64,000 nt of DNA, from NCBI GenBank assembly GCA_016712745.1, contig JADJQN010000003.1, positions 744,001 through 808,000 of the forward strand, in the 5' to 3' direction. How positions within the stretch are numbered: position 1 is the first letter of the stretch; each line of letters opens with the position of its first letter. A program made the position numbers and the translations under genes. Source of the stretch: Sandaracinaceae bacterium (lineage in GTDB: Bacteria > Myxococcota_A > Polyangia > Polyangiales > JADJQN01). The notes below the pieces were generated by a model. It worked only from the letters and a program-made list of their open reading frames with translations. It searched no databases and had not been told where the DNA came from. Shown here piece by piece: positions 35,867 through 44,308 of the stretch.

Positions 35867-36334
35867 ATGTCACTCCTGTCACTGCGCGCACAACTTCCGC
35901 TCGTTCTGGCGTTCGCGCTTCTGAGCTCTGGATGTTTTTCACAACACGAAATCGGCGAACCTTCGGACGGACATGAGCCGACTCCATCCGAAATGGATCC
36001 CGTCGAGTCAGCGACCGTGAATCTTGAAGTGCGCCTCAGTACTGCACTGCGTCCCCAAATTGATTTTGACCAGGCGCAAGTCCTCGTCACGCGCGTGTCG
36101 TCCGCCGCGATTGTCGGACGGTTGTTGACACACATTGCCGTGTCGAATCCAGAAGCAGGCGTTGCGCACTTGCCCCTCGGCTGGGTCGAGGCACTGCGCG
36201 CGCCTGATGACTATCGTGTGACCGTTCGCCTGCTTCGAGCCGATGAGACCATTCTGACTGAGCACAGTGTTGTCATTTCGCTGCTAGCCGAGGACGTATT
36301 GGTAGACATTGCGTTCGCCCGTACGAGCTATTAA
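35867..36334 (+). CDS. Lipoprotein of unknown function
   Basis: This 155-residue protein has a lipobox SSGC (Cys23), an acidic Pro-rich linker (EPSDGHEPTPSEMD) and a compact beta-rich domain of about 110 residues (VNLEVRLSTALRPQIDFDQA ... VLVDIAFARTSY). No strong ribosome-binding site is seen before ATG 35867. A reverse-strand ATG overlaps the same bases, with AGGAG in front of it, but the reverse frame does not read like a protein there. It is followed 84 bp later by another lipoprotein gene. Confidence 0.7.
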   Translation: MSLLSLRAQLPLVLAFALLSSGCFSQHEIGEPSDGHEPTPSEMDPVESATVNLEVRLSTALRPQIDFDQAQVLVTRVSSAAIVGRLLTHIAVSNPEAGVAHLPLGWVEALRAPDDYRVTVRLLRADETILTEHSVVISLLAEDVLVDIAFARTSY

Positions 36335-36418
36335 CGACTGAGCGGTCGGCCCCCCTTTATGCCGGCCTCCCGTCGACCGTATAGCCGCAGGTGGCTTGCA
36401 GAGGTGGGGGGCATTCTT

Positions 36419-37672
36419 ATGACAAGACGAACGCGGTACACGTGGTCCGGCTGTGCGATTTTGCTGGCGATCGCCGGCTGTTCGAGCGCCAACGAGATGG
36501 CGACCGATGCCGGGCCTCTCGGCGATTTGGGGACCGTCTCGGATAGTGGGAGCGGAACTGACGCGGCAAGCGATGCTGGCGGAGGCCCAGCAGATGCCAA
36601 TGTAAATTCCGACGGCGGTCTCGCGCCAGCACGAATCTACGCAACCATAGTCACGCACAACGAAATCGACTCAAAGCCGGAGTGCGTTCCGATCAACGCG
36701 AATACGGGCGGCGCTTGGAACAGCAATCGCGCGCTAACCAAGATGTTCGTCGACACAATCGTTGCCCATGGCGGCGCGTACGATTTGGGATCGGACACGG
36801 CGTACATTGATGCGATGGCAGATTTTGAAACCGCCGACGAACGCGCGACCACTGGCGGGATGAACATCTTGCAGTACGTGTCGAGCGTCGATCCTGAGCA
36901 CATCGTCGTCGATGCGCATCATCATCCCGTCCCCACACTAAACTACGGTGATTTGCAGTACATGCTTCATGATGCATCGGTCTCAGACACACACGTCGTC
37001 AGCGGTTTGATTTGGTCACCGACCGCAGACGCCGATTGGGAGCAGTTCCGCATGACGGTCAACGCCATCGGGCACACATACGCATGGGACGCGCAAATCC
37101 TCTGGGGCGCGGCCACGGTCGGGCATGCAGGTCCCGACTCGCAGGCAAGTGGCGTGTGGAGACCCACGAACGCAGCGATGTTCCACACAGACGATTCGGC
37201 GCAGTCACTCGTCTATGTCGGTGGCTACAAGGAACAACACTGGGCCGAGTACCATGGCTCAGGTCTCAATGACCTCTTGAGCAAGCTCGCGAGTGGCGAG
37301 CTTGAGCCGAACCACATGTACACGGCTGCCGTAATGTTTGATCACTGCTCCTTCGCCGCGTCGGACATCACAGACGTCGCGGCTTTGCTCGATTCACACG
37401 CATCGGACGTCGCCGCAGGCCGGCTCGTTTGGGCAACTGTCCCCGAAATCGTTTCGATCTGGCGCAGTGAGTACGCGAGCGATGGTCATGTCTACAACGC
37501 AACCAGCGACGTAAGCGAGTGCTCACCCGCGTGTGGAGTCGACATGATCTGCTGCGCAGCACCTGCACCGTGCGCAGGCACATGCGTTAACGACTGCCGC
37601 GTCGCGGGATGCATGGGCACAACCGTGTGCGACGAGTCGACCGGCATGTGTGCGCCCACAATGCATTTGTAG
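36419..37672 (+). CDS. Lipoprotein with deacetylase-like barrel and Cys-rich tail
   Basis: This 417-residue lipoprotein has its lipobox Cys at 21 (AIAGC) and an Ala/Gly/Asp-rich linker (about 25-75). A globular domain begins YATIVTHNEID and contains VVDAHHHPVPTLNYGDLQYM and FDHCSF. Its His/Asp pattern recalls polysaccharide-deacetylase-like barrels, but no complete metal triad is proven. The last 45 residues hold ten cysteines (CSPACGVDMICC ... CVNDCRVAGC). A G-run precedes ATG 36419. The inverted-repeat family member at 37781 lies downstream. Confidence 0.72.
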   Translation: MTRRTRYTWSGCAILLAIAGCSSANEMATDAGPLGDLGTVSDSGSGTDAASDAGGGPADANVNSDGGLAPARIYATIVTHNEIDSKPECVPINANTGGAWNSNRALTKMFVDTIVAHGGAYDLGSDTAYIDAMADFETADERATTGGMNILQYVSSVDPEHIVVDAHHHPVPTLNYGDLQYMLHDASVSDTHVVSGLIWSPTADADWEQFRMTVNAIGHTYAWDAQILWGAATVGHAGPDSQASGVWRPTNAAMFHTDDSAQSLVYVGGYKEQHWAEYHGSGLNDLLSKLASGELEPNHMYTAAVMFDHCSFAASDITDVAALLDSHASDVAAGRLVWATVPEIVSIWRSEYASDGHVYNATSDVSECSPACGVDMICCAAPAPCAGTCVNDCRVAGCMGTTVCDESTGMCAPTMHL

Positions 37673-37780
37673 GGGCACACACCGAAGTGATCATAGTGGC
37701 CAGTCGAAAACGAGAACTACGCTGGGTTCGTCTGAAGGTGAGTTTCGAGAGGTGCGCTCGGAGCGCGCTACGAAGCGGCG

Positions 37781-37809
37781 TTAACTTTGTTAACTAAACG
37801 ATCGTCCCC
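37781..37809. repeat. GATCGTCCC-family intergenic repeat, copy A (solo)
   Basis: TTAACTTTGTTAAC followed by TAAACGATCGTCCC matches the arms at 49099-49125 and 50037-50064 with a single mismatch (G for C). It lies between the convergent ends of 36419-37672 and argG. No second, inverted copy is seen within several kb. Confidence 0.85.
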
Positions 37810-37821
37810 AAAGCCGAGTAA

Positions 37822-39168
37822 TTACTTCTTAGGCGGCGTCAGCAGTCCAGCCAGACCGTCATCGGTGGTTGCGCCGATGCGGCGGATGCTGTCGAGGTGA
37901 TGCAAGAGCAAGGCGCGGTTGTCGCCAACGGAGATGTTCTGTAGCTCGAGAGCGCCGATGCGATCTTCGGGCGTGAAGGCCGGCTCTTCGACGCGTTCCA
38001 TGGAGAGCTTGTCCGGCGAGTAGCTCATGTATTCGGCGGTGGTGTTGAGGATTGTGTAGTCGTCGCCGCGGCGAAGCTCGAGCGTGACGGTGCCGCTCAC
38101 GCTCGGCGCGACCCAACGCGTGAGGGCGTCCTTGAGCATGTTGGCTTCGGGGTCGTACCACTTGCCTTCGTAGAGAATGCGGCCGAGGCGACGGCCAAGA
38201 TTGAAGTACATGTCGAGGGTGTTCTCGTTGTGAATCGCAGCGAGAAGGCGCTCGTACGTGATGTGAAGCAATGCCATGCCGGGCGCTTCATAGATGCCGC
38301 GGCTTTTGGCATCGATGACGCGGTTTTCGATTTGATCGCTCATGCCGAGGCCGTGACGGCCGCCGATGCGATTGGCTTCGGTGAAGAGCTCGAAGATGGA
38401 AGCGAAGCTCTTGCCGTTGAGCTTGACGGGAATGCCGCGCTCGAAGGTGACGCTGATTTCCTCGGTCTTGATGGCGACGTCGCTCTTCCAAAACGCAACG
38501 CCCATGATCGGATCGACAATACGAATGCCTGAATCGAGGCGCTCGAGATCTTTGGCCTCGTGCGTCGCGCCAAGCACGTTTGAGTCCGTGCTGTAGGCCT
38601 TCTCGGTTCCCATCTTGTAGGGCTTGCCGCGCGAGGTGAGGTACTCACTCATCTCTTTGCGGCCGCCGAACGCCGTGACGAAAGCGTTGTCGAGCCAAGG
38701 CTTGTAGATCTTGAGCGACGGGTTGACGAGAATGCCGTAGCGATAGAAACGCTGGATGTCGTTGCCCTTATGCGTCGAGCCATCGCCAAAGACGTTGACG
38801 TCGTCTTCGCGCATCGCGCCGATGATCGCGGTCGTGGTCACAGCGCGACCGAGGGGCGTGGTGTTGAAGTACTTCTTCCCGCCTGAGCTCAGATGAAATG
38901 CGCCGCACTGAATCGCGATGATGCCTTCGCGCACCATGGCTTCTTTGCAATCGATGAGGCGCGCTTCGATCGCGCCGTGCTCGAGCGCCATCGGCGGAAT
39001 GTCGGCCGGGTTCGCTTCGTCGGGCTGGGCTAAGTCGGCAGTGTACGAGTAGACGTTCATGCCTTGCTCGGCGAGCCATGCGACGGCGCATCGCGTGTCG
39101 AGCCCTCCCGAGAACGCGATTCCAAGACGAGTACCTTTGGGCGGAAGAGATCGGTAGATGCGGCTCAT
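37822..39168 (-). CDS. argG: Argininosuccinate synthase
   Basis: This 448-residue enzyme joins citrulline and aspartate with ATP in arginine synthesis. It aligns along its length with the E. coli-type enzyme: GIAFSGGLDTRCAVAW (PP-loop), CGAFHLSSGGKKYFNTTPLG, DGSTHKGNDIQRFYRYG and RIGGRHGLGMSDQIENRVI. The PP-loop reads SGGLDTR where E. coli has SGGLDTS. No other arginine gene is nearby. It is divergent from the exported protein at 39260. Confidence 0.96.
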   Translation of the reverse strand: MSRIYRSLPPKGTRLGIAFSGGLDTRCAVAWLAEQGMNVYSYTADLAQPDEANPADIPPMALEHGAIEARLIDCKEAMVREGIIAIQCGAFHLSSGGKKYFNTTPLGRAVTTTAIIGAMREDDVNVFGDGSTHKGNDIQRFYRYGILVNPSLKIYKPWLDNAFVTAFGGRKEMSEYLTSRGKPYKMGTEKAYSTDSNVLGATHEAKDLERLDSGIRIVDPIMGVAFWKSDVAIKTEEISVTFERGIPVKLNGKSFASIFELFTEANRIGGRHGLGMSDQIENRVIDAKSRGIYEAPGMALLHITYERLLAAIHNENTLDMYFNLGRRLGRILYEGKWYDPEANMLKDALTRWVAPSVSGTVTLELRRGDDYTILNTTAEYMSYSPDKLSMERVEEPAFTPEDRIGALELQNISVGDNRALLLHHLDSIRRIGATTDDGLAGLLTPPKK

Positions 39169-39259
39169 GTGTGGGCGATTCCTAGCAGAGATCGCCGGCG
39201 CAAAACAGCGAATCTGCGCGCCCTTTCAAGGGCCCGCTTTTCCGTGCGAGCCTTGGACC

Positions 39260-40684
39260 ATGACGCGATGGGGGAAGATTCTTGGTTCACTCTTGGCGAT
39301 GCTGTCTCTTTCGACGACGGCCCACGCGCAGGATCCCGATGGAGGCGTGCGCATGCAGCCTTCGCCCTACTGTCCGGTTGACGCTGTTGGCTGCAATCTG
39401 ACGGACGTCGATTTCGAGTACCACCACGATGCTTTTGCTGGCGCGGGCTTCGACACCGGATGGATTCCGTCGAGCGGAGCTATTCAACTTCGCTTCGCGC
39501 TCGCGCTCACCGGACGCACCGACGTGACCATGGGCGGCACGGTAGTCACTTCCTGGCCGCCGGCGCTCGACACTCAGGTGGTGGGCCGCCCAGGCACAGG
39601 ACACCTCGGAATGAATTACGGCGTGACGCTTGTCGCGCAGCTGCGTTTTCACGCAAGCATCTTGGGAGCGAGTTATTCGTGGGAAGGCAGCATCCCAACG
39701 CCAGCCATCTTGAGTGACTTGGCGGCGGTGGCCGAGACCACGTTCAATCCGTTTGCCTTGCCGGGAGATATTTTGCGGCCCGTGACCGTGAGCGATAGTT
39801 CGGCGCGCTTCCATCTGATCTCGTATGGACTCACGGACGACATCATTTCCATCCCCGGTCTGAATGGCGGCATCGCCATCGACATGGAAGGCGCGCTCTC
39901 CACGTCGTATCAAACGAATTCGATCGTGATCGTCAACGCAGATTCAATCGTGGCGACTGACGGACATAGTCGCGTCTTCCCAGAAGAAGGGGCGACCGAG
40001 GGATTTGGAGCCTTCAAGAACATCGTGCTTCATCCCGATGGAACCCTCGCCTACGACGGCACAATTACTCTCTATCCGACAGTCTTCATCACTCTTTTGG
40101 GGTTTGATTTCGACTACGACATTGCGGAGATCCCCATTCACTTCGGTGCCGGCGGCATGGAAGTCATGTTCGCCGACGACATTGCGCACGTGCCGCTGCC
40201 GGATGTCGACTTCTCGGTTTCGTCCGTCGATTTTGGAACAGTGGAAGCCGCCACGACCGAGCACCGCACGCTGACGATCGGTAACGCGGGTGAAGCGCCG
40301 CTCGAGCTTTCGCCACGCGGTCTTCGAAACGGCTTCAACGCGCCGCGCGACACGATTGTGATCATGCCGGGTGAGAGCGAAGAACTCGACGTGACTTTTC
40401 TTTCGACGACGCCGGGATCGGCATCGTCAAACTTGCAGATCGACACCAATGATCCGGATGCGCCTCTGCTCTTCGTGCGTCTGAGCGCCAGTGTTCCCGC
40501 ATCGGACGCAGGAACACTCTCCGATGGCGGCGTCAACGATGACGCTTCGTTTGGAGCGCCCTTCCCGCCCCAGAGCGGCGGATGCGGGTGTGATATTGCG
40601 ACAAGTCGATCAGCAACACCGCTTGCGCTAGCCCTGGCAATGTTGGTGCTGGGCCTCGTCGTGAGGCGAGCGCGTCGCGCCTAA
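39260..40684 (+). CDS. Exported ASH-domain protein with MYXO-CTERM-like tail
   Basis: This 474-residue protein has a signal peptide (residues 1-24, ending AHAQ) and a large beta-rich part. An immunoglobulin-like ASH or choice-of-anchor-type domain lies at about 345-440 (VDFGTVEAATTEHRTLTIGN ... LEIDTNDPDAP-like). It ends GGCGC, a hydrophobic helix and RRARRA. That order of Cys-Gly motif, membrane helix and Arg cluster is the MYXO-CTERM sorting signal, which places the protein on the cell surface and supports a Myxococcota host. Confidence 0.82.
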   Translation: MTRWGKILGSLLAMLSLSTTAHAQDPDGGVRMQPSPYCPVDAVGCNLTDVDFEYHHDAFAGAGFDTGWIPSSGAIQLRFALALTGRTDVTMGGTVVTSWPPALDTQVVGRPGTGHLGMNYGVTLVAQLRFHASILGASYSWEGSIPTPAILSDLAAVAETTFNPFALPGDILRPVTVSDSSARFHLISYGLTDDIISIPGLNGGIAIDMEGALSTSYQTNSIVIVNADSIVATDGHSRVFPEEGATEGFGAFKNIVLHPDGTLAYDGTITLYPTVFITLLGFDFDYDIAEIPIHFGAGGMEVMFADDIAHVPLPDVDFSVSSVDFGTVEAATTEHRTLTIGNAGEAPLELSPRGLRNGFNAPRDTIVIMPGESEELDVTFLSTTPGSASSNLQIDTNDPDAPLLFVRLSASVPASDAGTLSDGGVNDDASFGAPFPPQSGGCGCDIATSRSATPLALALAMLVLGLVVRRARRA

Positions 40685-40688
40685 TGCA

Positions 40689-40862
40689 CTAGCTCGCGCG
40701 CGTCTTACGTGCCGACTTGGCTTTGCTCTCGTTGCGCACGAACTTTTCTTTGCATCGCTTGGTGCAGAAGTAAACCGTCTTGCCTTTACGCTCGACGGTG
40801 TTCGAGCATTTTTCGGGGCGTTTGATTTCCCAGTCGGGGCACATCGCGCAATGTGTTGTCAC
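40689..40862 (-). CDS. Small YHS/TRASH-like metal-binding protein
   Basis: This 57-residue protein starts at GTG 40862 with GGAGG five nt upstream. It has cysteines in CAMCPDWEIKRPEKC and VYFCTKRCKEKF, then a Lys/Arg/Ala tail. The FCTKRCKEKF pattern is that of YHS or TRASH metal-binding modules. It lies just downstream of a decayed AraC-type gene and may have been its target or operon partner. The bound metal is unknown. Confidence 0.7.
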   Translation of the reverse strand: MTTHCAMCPDWEIKRPEKCSNTVERKGKTVYFCTKRCKEKFVRNESKAKSARKTRAS

Positions 40863-40896
40863 AGCGACCTCCGGCTCATGTTCTACACACGCGAGC

Positions 40897-41410
40897 TTAA
40901 TGCGTCTTGGACTTTCTTGCGGTGCGATAGTTTCCGGGACTATGTCCGAACGCGCGCTTGAACGCATACATGAAGTTGGAAAGATCACGAAAGCCGCACG
41001 CCAGTGCGATTTCCATAACGGAGTCTTCGCTTTCAACAAGCTGCTCGGCGCTGCGCATCAGGCGCAGGCGCGTCAGATACTGATGAGGAGTTGTGCCCAC
41101 GTGAGCGCGAAAGACGCGAACGAAGTGATAAGGGCTCAGGCGCGCCAACGCCGCAAAATCATCCAGGCAAAGGTGCGAAGAGGCGCTTTCGTCCATCAGC
41201 GCGAGCACGTCGCCGATTCTTCGTTGCTGGGGAGCTGTGATTGCGATCGGGGTAGGAGCGTCGGGTTCCGATAGAAGCTGAGCAAGAAGCTCGAGCCCGA
41301 ACTCACATGCCTTTATGTTCTTCCTCGAAGGGTCGGTCGCCCCGACGTGCATCGCAGCGGTACTCGACGACGCGCACGCTCGAACCGGTGTGAATCGCGC
41401 GCGTTTGCAT
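40897..41410 (-). pseudogene. Decayed AraC-family regulator (internal deletion and frameshift)
   Basis: The 3' part (40897-41352 frame) encodes an intact AraC DNA-binding domain: LSPYHFVRVFRAHVGTTPHQ and MEIALACGFRDLSNFMYAFK. The 5' part survives as a 35-codon frame from ATG 41410 (VRVVEYRCDARRGDRPFEEE) that stops at 41303. The usual sensing domain of roughly 100 residues between them is missing, and the two parts are in different frames. It could make a DNA-binding fragment from an internal start, but not a normal regulator. Confidence 0.75.
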
Positions 41411-41413
41411 CGA

Positions 41414-42310
41414 CTAGAATGATCCGGTGAGCTGAACTGCGCCGAATCCGACGTTGAGTTGCATGCCGTTGGTCAATTCGGGGGGGACATCTCGGTGACG
41501 TGTCTGGGAAACGAAGGGGACGAAACGAATGTGCGCATCGACAATTCCAATGGCCGCGACGCCCACAAAGGCCGCTAGCGAGATGTAGTTTAACGTGACC
41601 AGATTCTCTTCGCGCGTGCGCGCTTCAGCTCGGCTCTGCACGGTGAGCGCTGAACTATCGGGCAAGGTCGCGTGCCAAATATAGGTTGTGATGCTGGTGG
41701 CGAGCAGCAGGCTCTCCGCTACCAGGAACGTCGTGCCAAGCGCCGTGTGACCGTTTTGGAATTGGCCAGCTCCAAGAGGCAGCCAGGCGATCCAGCGTTG
41801 ATGCTGAACTTCGACGCGTTCTTCTCCGGCGAGCGAGAGGAGTCGATCCATACGTCCGCGCTCCAGCAGGAGACGATCGGCAGCTTCGCGACGAGCGGCT
41901 TCCTCGCGTTCGCGACGAGCGGCTTCTGTGCGCGTGGCCTCGCTCACGAGGCGCGTGCGCACGTCCGTGAAAATCTGAATTACTTCGGCGGGGAACGCCA
42001 CGGGGTCGAGCTCGTACTGAGGGTCGTCACGCAACAAAAGCTCGAACTGGTGCTCGGCGTCGGCACGACGAGTTAGAAAGAGATACGATGCGCCCAAGTA
42101 CTTACGAGATTCGAGAATGAGCGCGCGCGTCGAAATGCGCGGCACATCACCGCCGAGGAGCTCCTCGAAGCGCGCGACGGCCGTGCGATGATCCTGTGAC
42201 TCATAGGCGCTGCGTGCATGCTGAAAGTCGCTCAGCTCATCGGCGCGCGCCGCGTTCGTCACGAAGAACGTGACGAAGAGGACAGCACTCGCGACCGAGA
42301 CCAGGCGCAT
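41414..42310 (-). CDS. Exported TPR and coiled-coil protein with membrane helices
   Basis: This 298-residue protein has a signal peptide (residues 1-23, ARADE). A TPR-like region (about 25-120) contains ESRKYLGASYLFLTRRADAE, and a charged coiled coil follows (about 120-160, EAARREREEAARREAADRLL). The second half is hydrophobic, with two likely membrane spans. It is 81 bp downstream of a Ser/Thr kinase gene in the same direction, a pairing common in Myxococcota, and may be its substrate or sensor. Confidence 0.8.
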   Translation of the reverse strand: MRLVSVASAVLFVTFFVTNAARADELSDFQHARSAYESQDHRTAVARFEELLGGDVPRISTRALILESRKYLGASYLFLTRRADAEHQFELLLRDDPQYELDPVAFPAEVIQIFTDVRTRLVSEATRTEAARREREEAARREAADRLLLERGRMDRLLSLAGEERVEVQHQRWIAWLPLGAGQFQNGHTALGTTFLVAESLLLATSITTYIWHATLPDSSALTVQSRAEARTREENLVTLNYISLAAFVGVAAIGIVDAHIRFVPFVSQTRHRDVPPELTNGMQLNVGFGAVQLTGSF

Positions 42311-42391
42311 GGTTCATCTGTATACGCGAAGATCGAGGGTGACCACACTAGCTTCACCGTGGTTCGCGATTATCGCGTGATTTCCGCTAGG

Positions 42392-44176
42392 TTACTGAGC
42401 GATTTCCGCTGGGAGTGTAATATCCAACTCGTCAACCCGCCCCGCGCGCAGCCGCAACACCCCGGTGTACGGCCGATGTCCAGGCGCTGTAACGACGACG
42501 TTCACGGTGTCGCTTGCACGGTTGAGCGGAACCTCCAAGACCTCACGCGTGCGGCCGAGACGCGTTCCATTGATGCTCACGTCGCCCGCAACGTTCGAAC
42601 GGACATAGACGCTCGCCGGGCGAAACTCCAACGTTCGCGAAAGGCGGAACGTCCCCTCGCCCGCCGGGATGTTCACGTCAAAACTATCGTCGCGACAGCA
42701 GGCATCGTTGCCGACAAACGCGAAGTGGTGACGGCCCACGGATAAGGTTACCTGCGAAAAAGACGGACCGAACGGGCGCGGCGAGGCGTTGTCCACCGCG
42801 ATCGTTACCCCCTCGGGCGTCGGGTCAAAGACAACCACGCGCGATCCAGACTCTGCGATGCTGCTAACTTGGCCGGTGCGATTTGTAACGTTCCGCGAAA
42901 CGCCAACCACCGCGACCTGCGCCACGGACGCATCCAGAACGGCCGCTTCACGACCTGCGTCTAGAACGGCGTTGATGTCCGTCGCCATCGGACGAGTATC
43001 GTTTTGCGCGTTGTCGGCGAGGCGCGCGTTCGTCCCGGTTCGCGCGTGCCCCTTCGGCCACCAGGTATAGGCAGCGTAGACTAACGCCGTACTGACAAGC
43101 ACCGCGCTCACAATGACCGCGATGCGTTCGAAACGTGAGCGATTGCCCATGCGCTCGAGCATCGCGAGCACTTTGGGGTTGCTCTCGTCGAGGGCGAGCA
43201 CTCGGTTGAACGCGTCAGTTGCAGCGGTAAGATCACGGACCTTGAGCGCTTTTTCACCCTGATTCGTGCAGGCTTCGATGATGCGCAAACGCAACGTCGT
43301 AGAGACGCGTGAAGCATCATGCAGGTATTCTGCGAGCGTCGCGGCCGGATCGTGGATGCCAATCTGCGCAACGAAATCCGTGAGGTCGCGATCGAGCTCT
43401 TCCGCAGTTTGGTAGCGCTGATCGGGATCGCGCTCGAGAAGCTTCACAATGATCGCGCGCAAGCGACCACCAATCGACGGCCTGACGCGCAGTGGATCGA
43501 TGTAGTCGACGTCAACAATCTTCTTCAAGATCTGGTGGGGATTGCGACCTGGAAAGGGCAGTTTGCCCGTCGCCAGGAAATAGAGAACTGTCCCGAGCGA
43601 AAATAGGTCGCTGCGCGCATCGCAGTCTTTACCTTCGACTTGTTCGGGCGCCATGTGCCCGGGCGATCCAAGCACCTGCCCTGTCGCGGTCATTGATTGC
43701 GAATCGACCATCTGTGCGATGCCGAAGTCGGTGAGCTTGATGCACCGATCCTCGTGCAGAAGAACGTTCTCTGGCTTGATGTCGCGATGAATGACCCCGC
43801 TCTCGTGCGCTGCGCGAAGGGCGCGCGTGATCTCAATGACGAAGCAGGCGGCGATCTCGGCGGGGATGTCTGGATGGTTCTCAGCGAAGAGCTTGAGGGT
43901 TGGCCCGGTGAGCAACTCGGTCGCGATGTAGCTTTCCGGGGAGTCTTCACCGCTGTAGTCGTAAATCTCCAGGATGTTCGGATTGCGCAGGCGCGCGACG
44001 GTTTGGGCTTCGCGCGTGAACCTGGTGCGAGCTTCGCGGGCGCCGCGAAGATGCGGATGCATGACTTTGACGGCGACGTTGCGATCGAGACGCGTGTCCC
44101 TGGCCCGGTACACGGTCGCCATGCCCCCGTGGCCGATTTCCTCGAGGATTTCGTATTTCTCGAGCCGCCGTAGCAT
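42392..44176 (-). CDS. Transmembrane Ser/Thr protein kinase
   Basis: This 594-residue Hanks-type kinase has all core motifs: G-loop IGHGGMATVYRA, Lys37 in AVKVMHP, HRDIKPEN (130-137), DFG (150-152) and APEQ (176-179). A helical linker is followed by one membrane helix (about 352-372). The outer part (about 375-594) is beta-rich and ends with a PEGA-like repeat (RPASVYVRSNVAGDVSINGT). The kinase is cytoplasmic and the sensor lies outside. It is divergent from pabB and precedes the TPR protein gene. Confidence 0.93.
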   Translation of the reverse strand: MLRRLEKYEILEEIGHGGMATVYRARDTRLDRNVAVKVMHPHLRGAREARTRFTREAQTVARLRNPNILEIYDYSGEDSPESYIATELLTGPTLKLFAENHPDIPAEIAACFVIEITRALRAAHESGVIHRDIKPENVLLHEDRCIKLTDFGIAQMVDSQSMTATGQVLGSPGHMAPEQVEGKDCDARSDLFSLGTVLYFLATGKLPFPGRNPHQILKKIVDVDYIDPLRVRPSIGGRLRAIIVKLLERDPDQRYQTAEELDRDLTDFVAQIGIHDPAATLAEYLHDASRVSTTLRLRIIEACTNQGEKALKVRDLTAATDAFNRVLALDESNPKVLAMLERMGNRSRFERIAVIVSAVLVSTALVYAAYTWWPKGHARTGTNARLADNAQNDTRPMATDINAVLDAGREAAVLDASVAQVAVVGVSRNVTNRTGQVSSIAESGSRVVVFDPTPEGVTIAVDNASPRPFGPSFSQVTLSVGRHHFAFVGNDACCRDDSFDVNIPAGEGTFRLSRTLEFRPASVYVRSNVAGDVSINGTRLGRTREVLEVPLNRASDTVNVVVTAPGHRPYTGVLRLRAGRVDELDITLPAEIAQ

Positions 44177-44308
44177 TCAACCGCCGAGGATAGTGGGCAG
44201 TGGCGCTCCTCACAAGCCGATGGCCTTACGTAAGGTTTGGGCGACAAGAACCGGCGCATTCCAATTTTCTAAGGCCCTTGCGCGCGTATGCCCTGCTAGT
44301 GTGAAAGC

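Noticed and set aside
35709..36135. 5' part of a long minus-strand frame continuous with the zinc-ribbon gene
   Set aside because: Its sequence is Ser/Arg/Thr-rich without protein-like pattern and lies opposite a lipoprotein gene with a clear signal peptide.
37822..39168. SGGLDTR instead of SGGLDTS in ArgG as a possible loss of function
   Set aside because: The rest of the enzyme is intact, and I recall Arg at this place in other long-form ArgG proteins.
37822..39168. Repeat copy A as an argG terminator
   Set aside because: No T-run follows and the single copy has no strong stem of its own.
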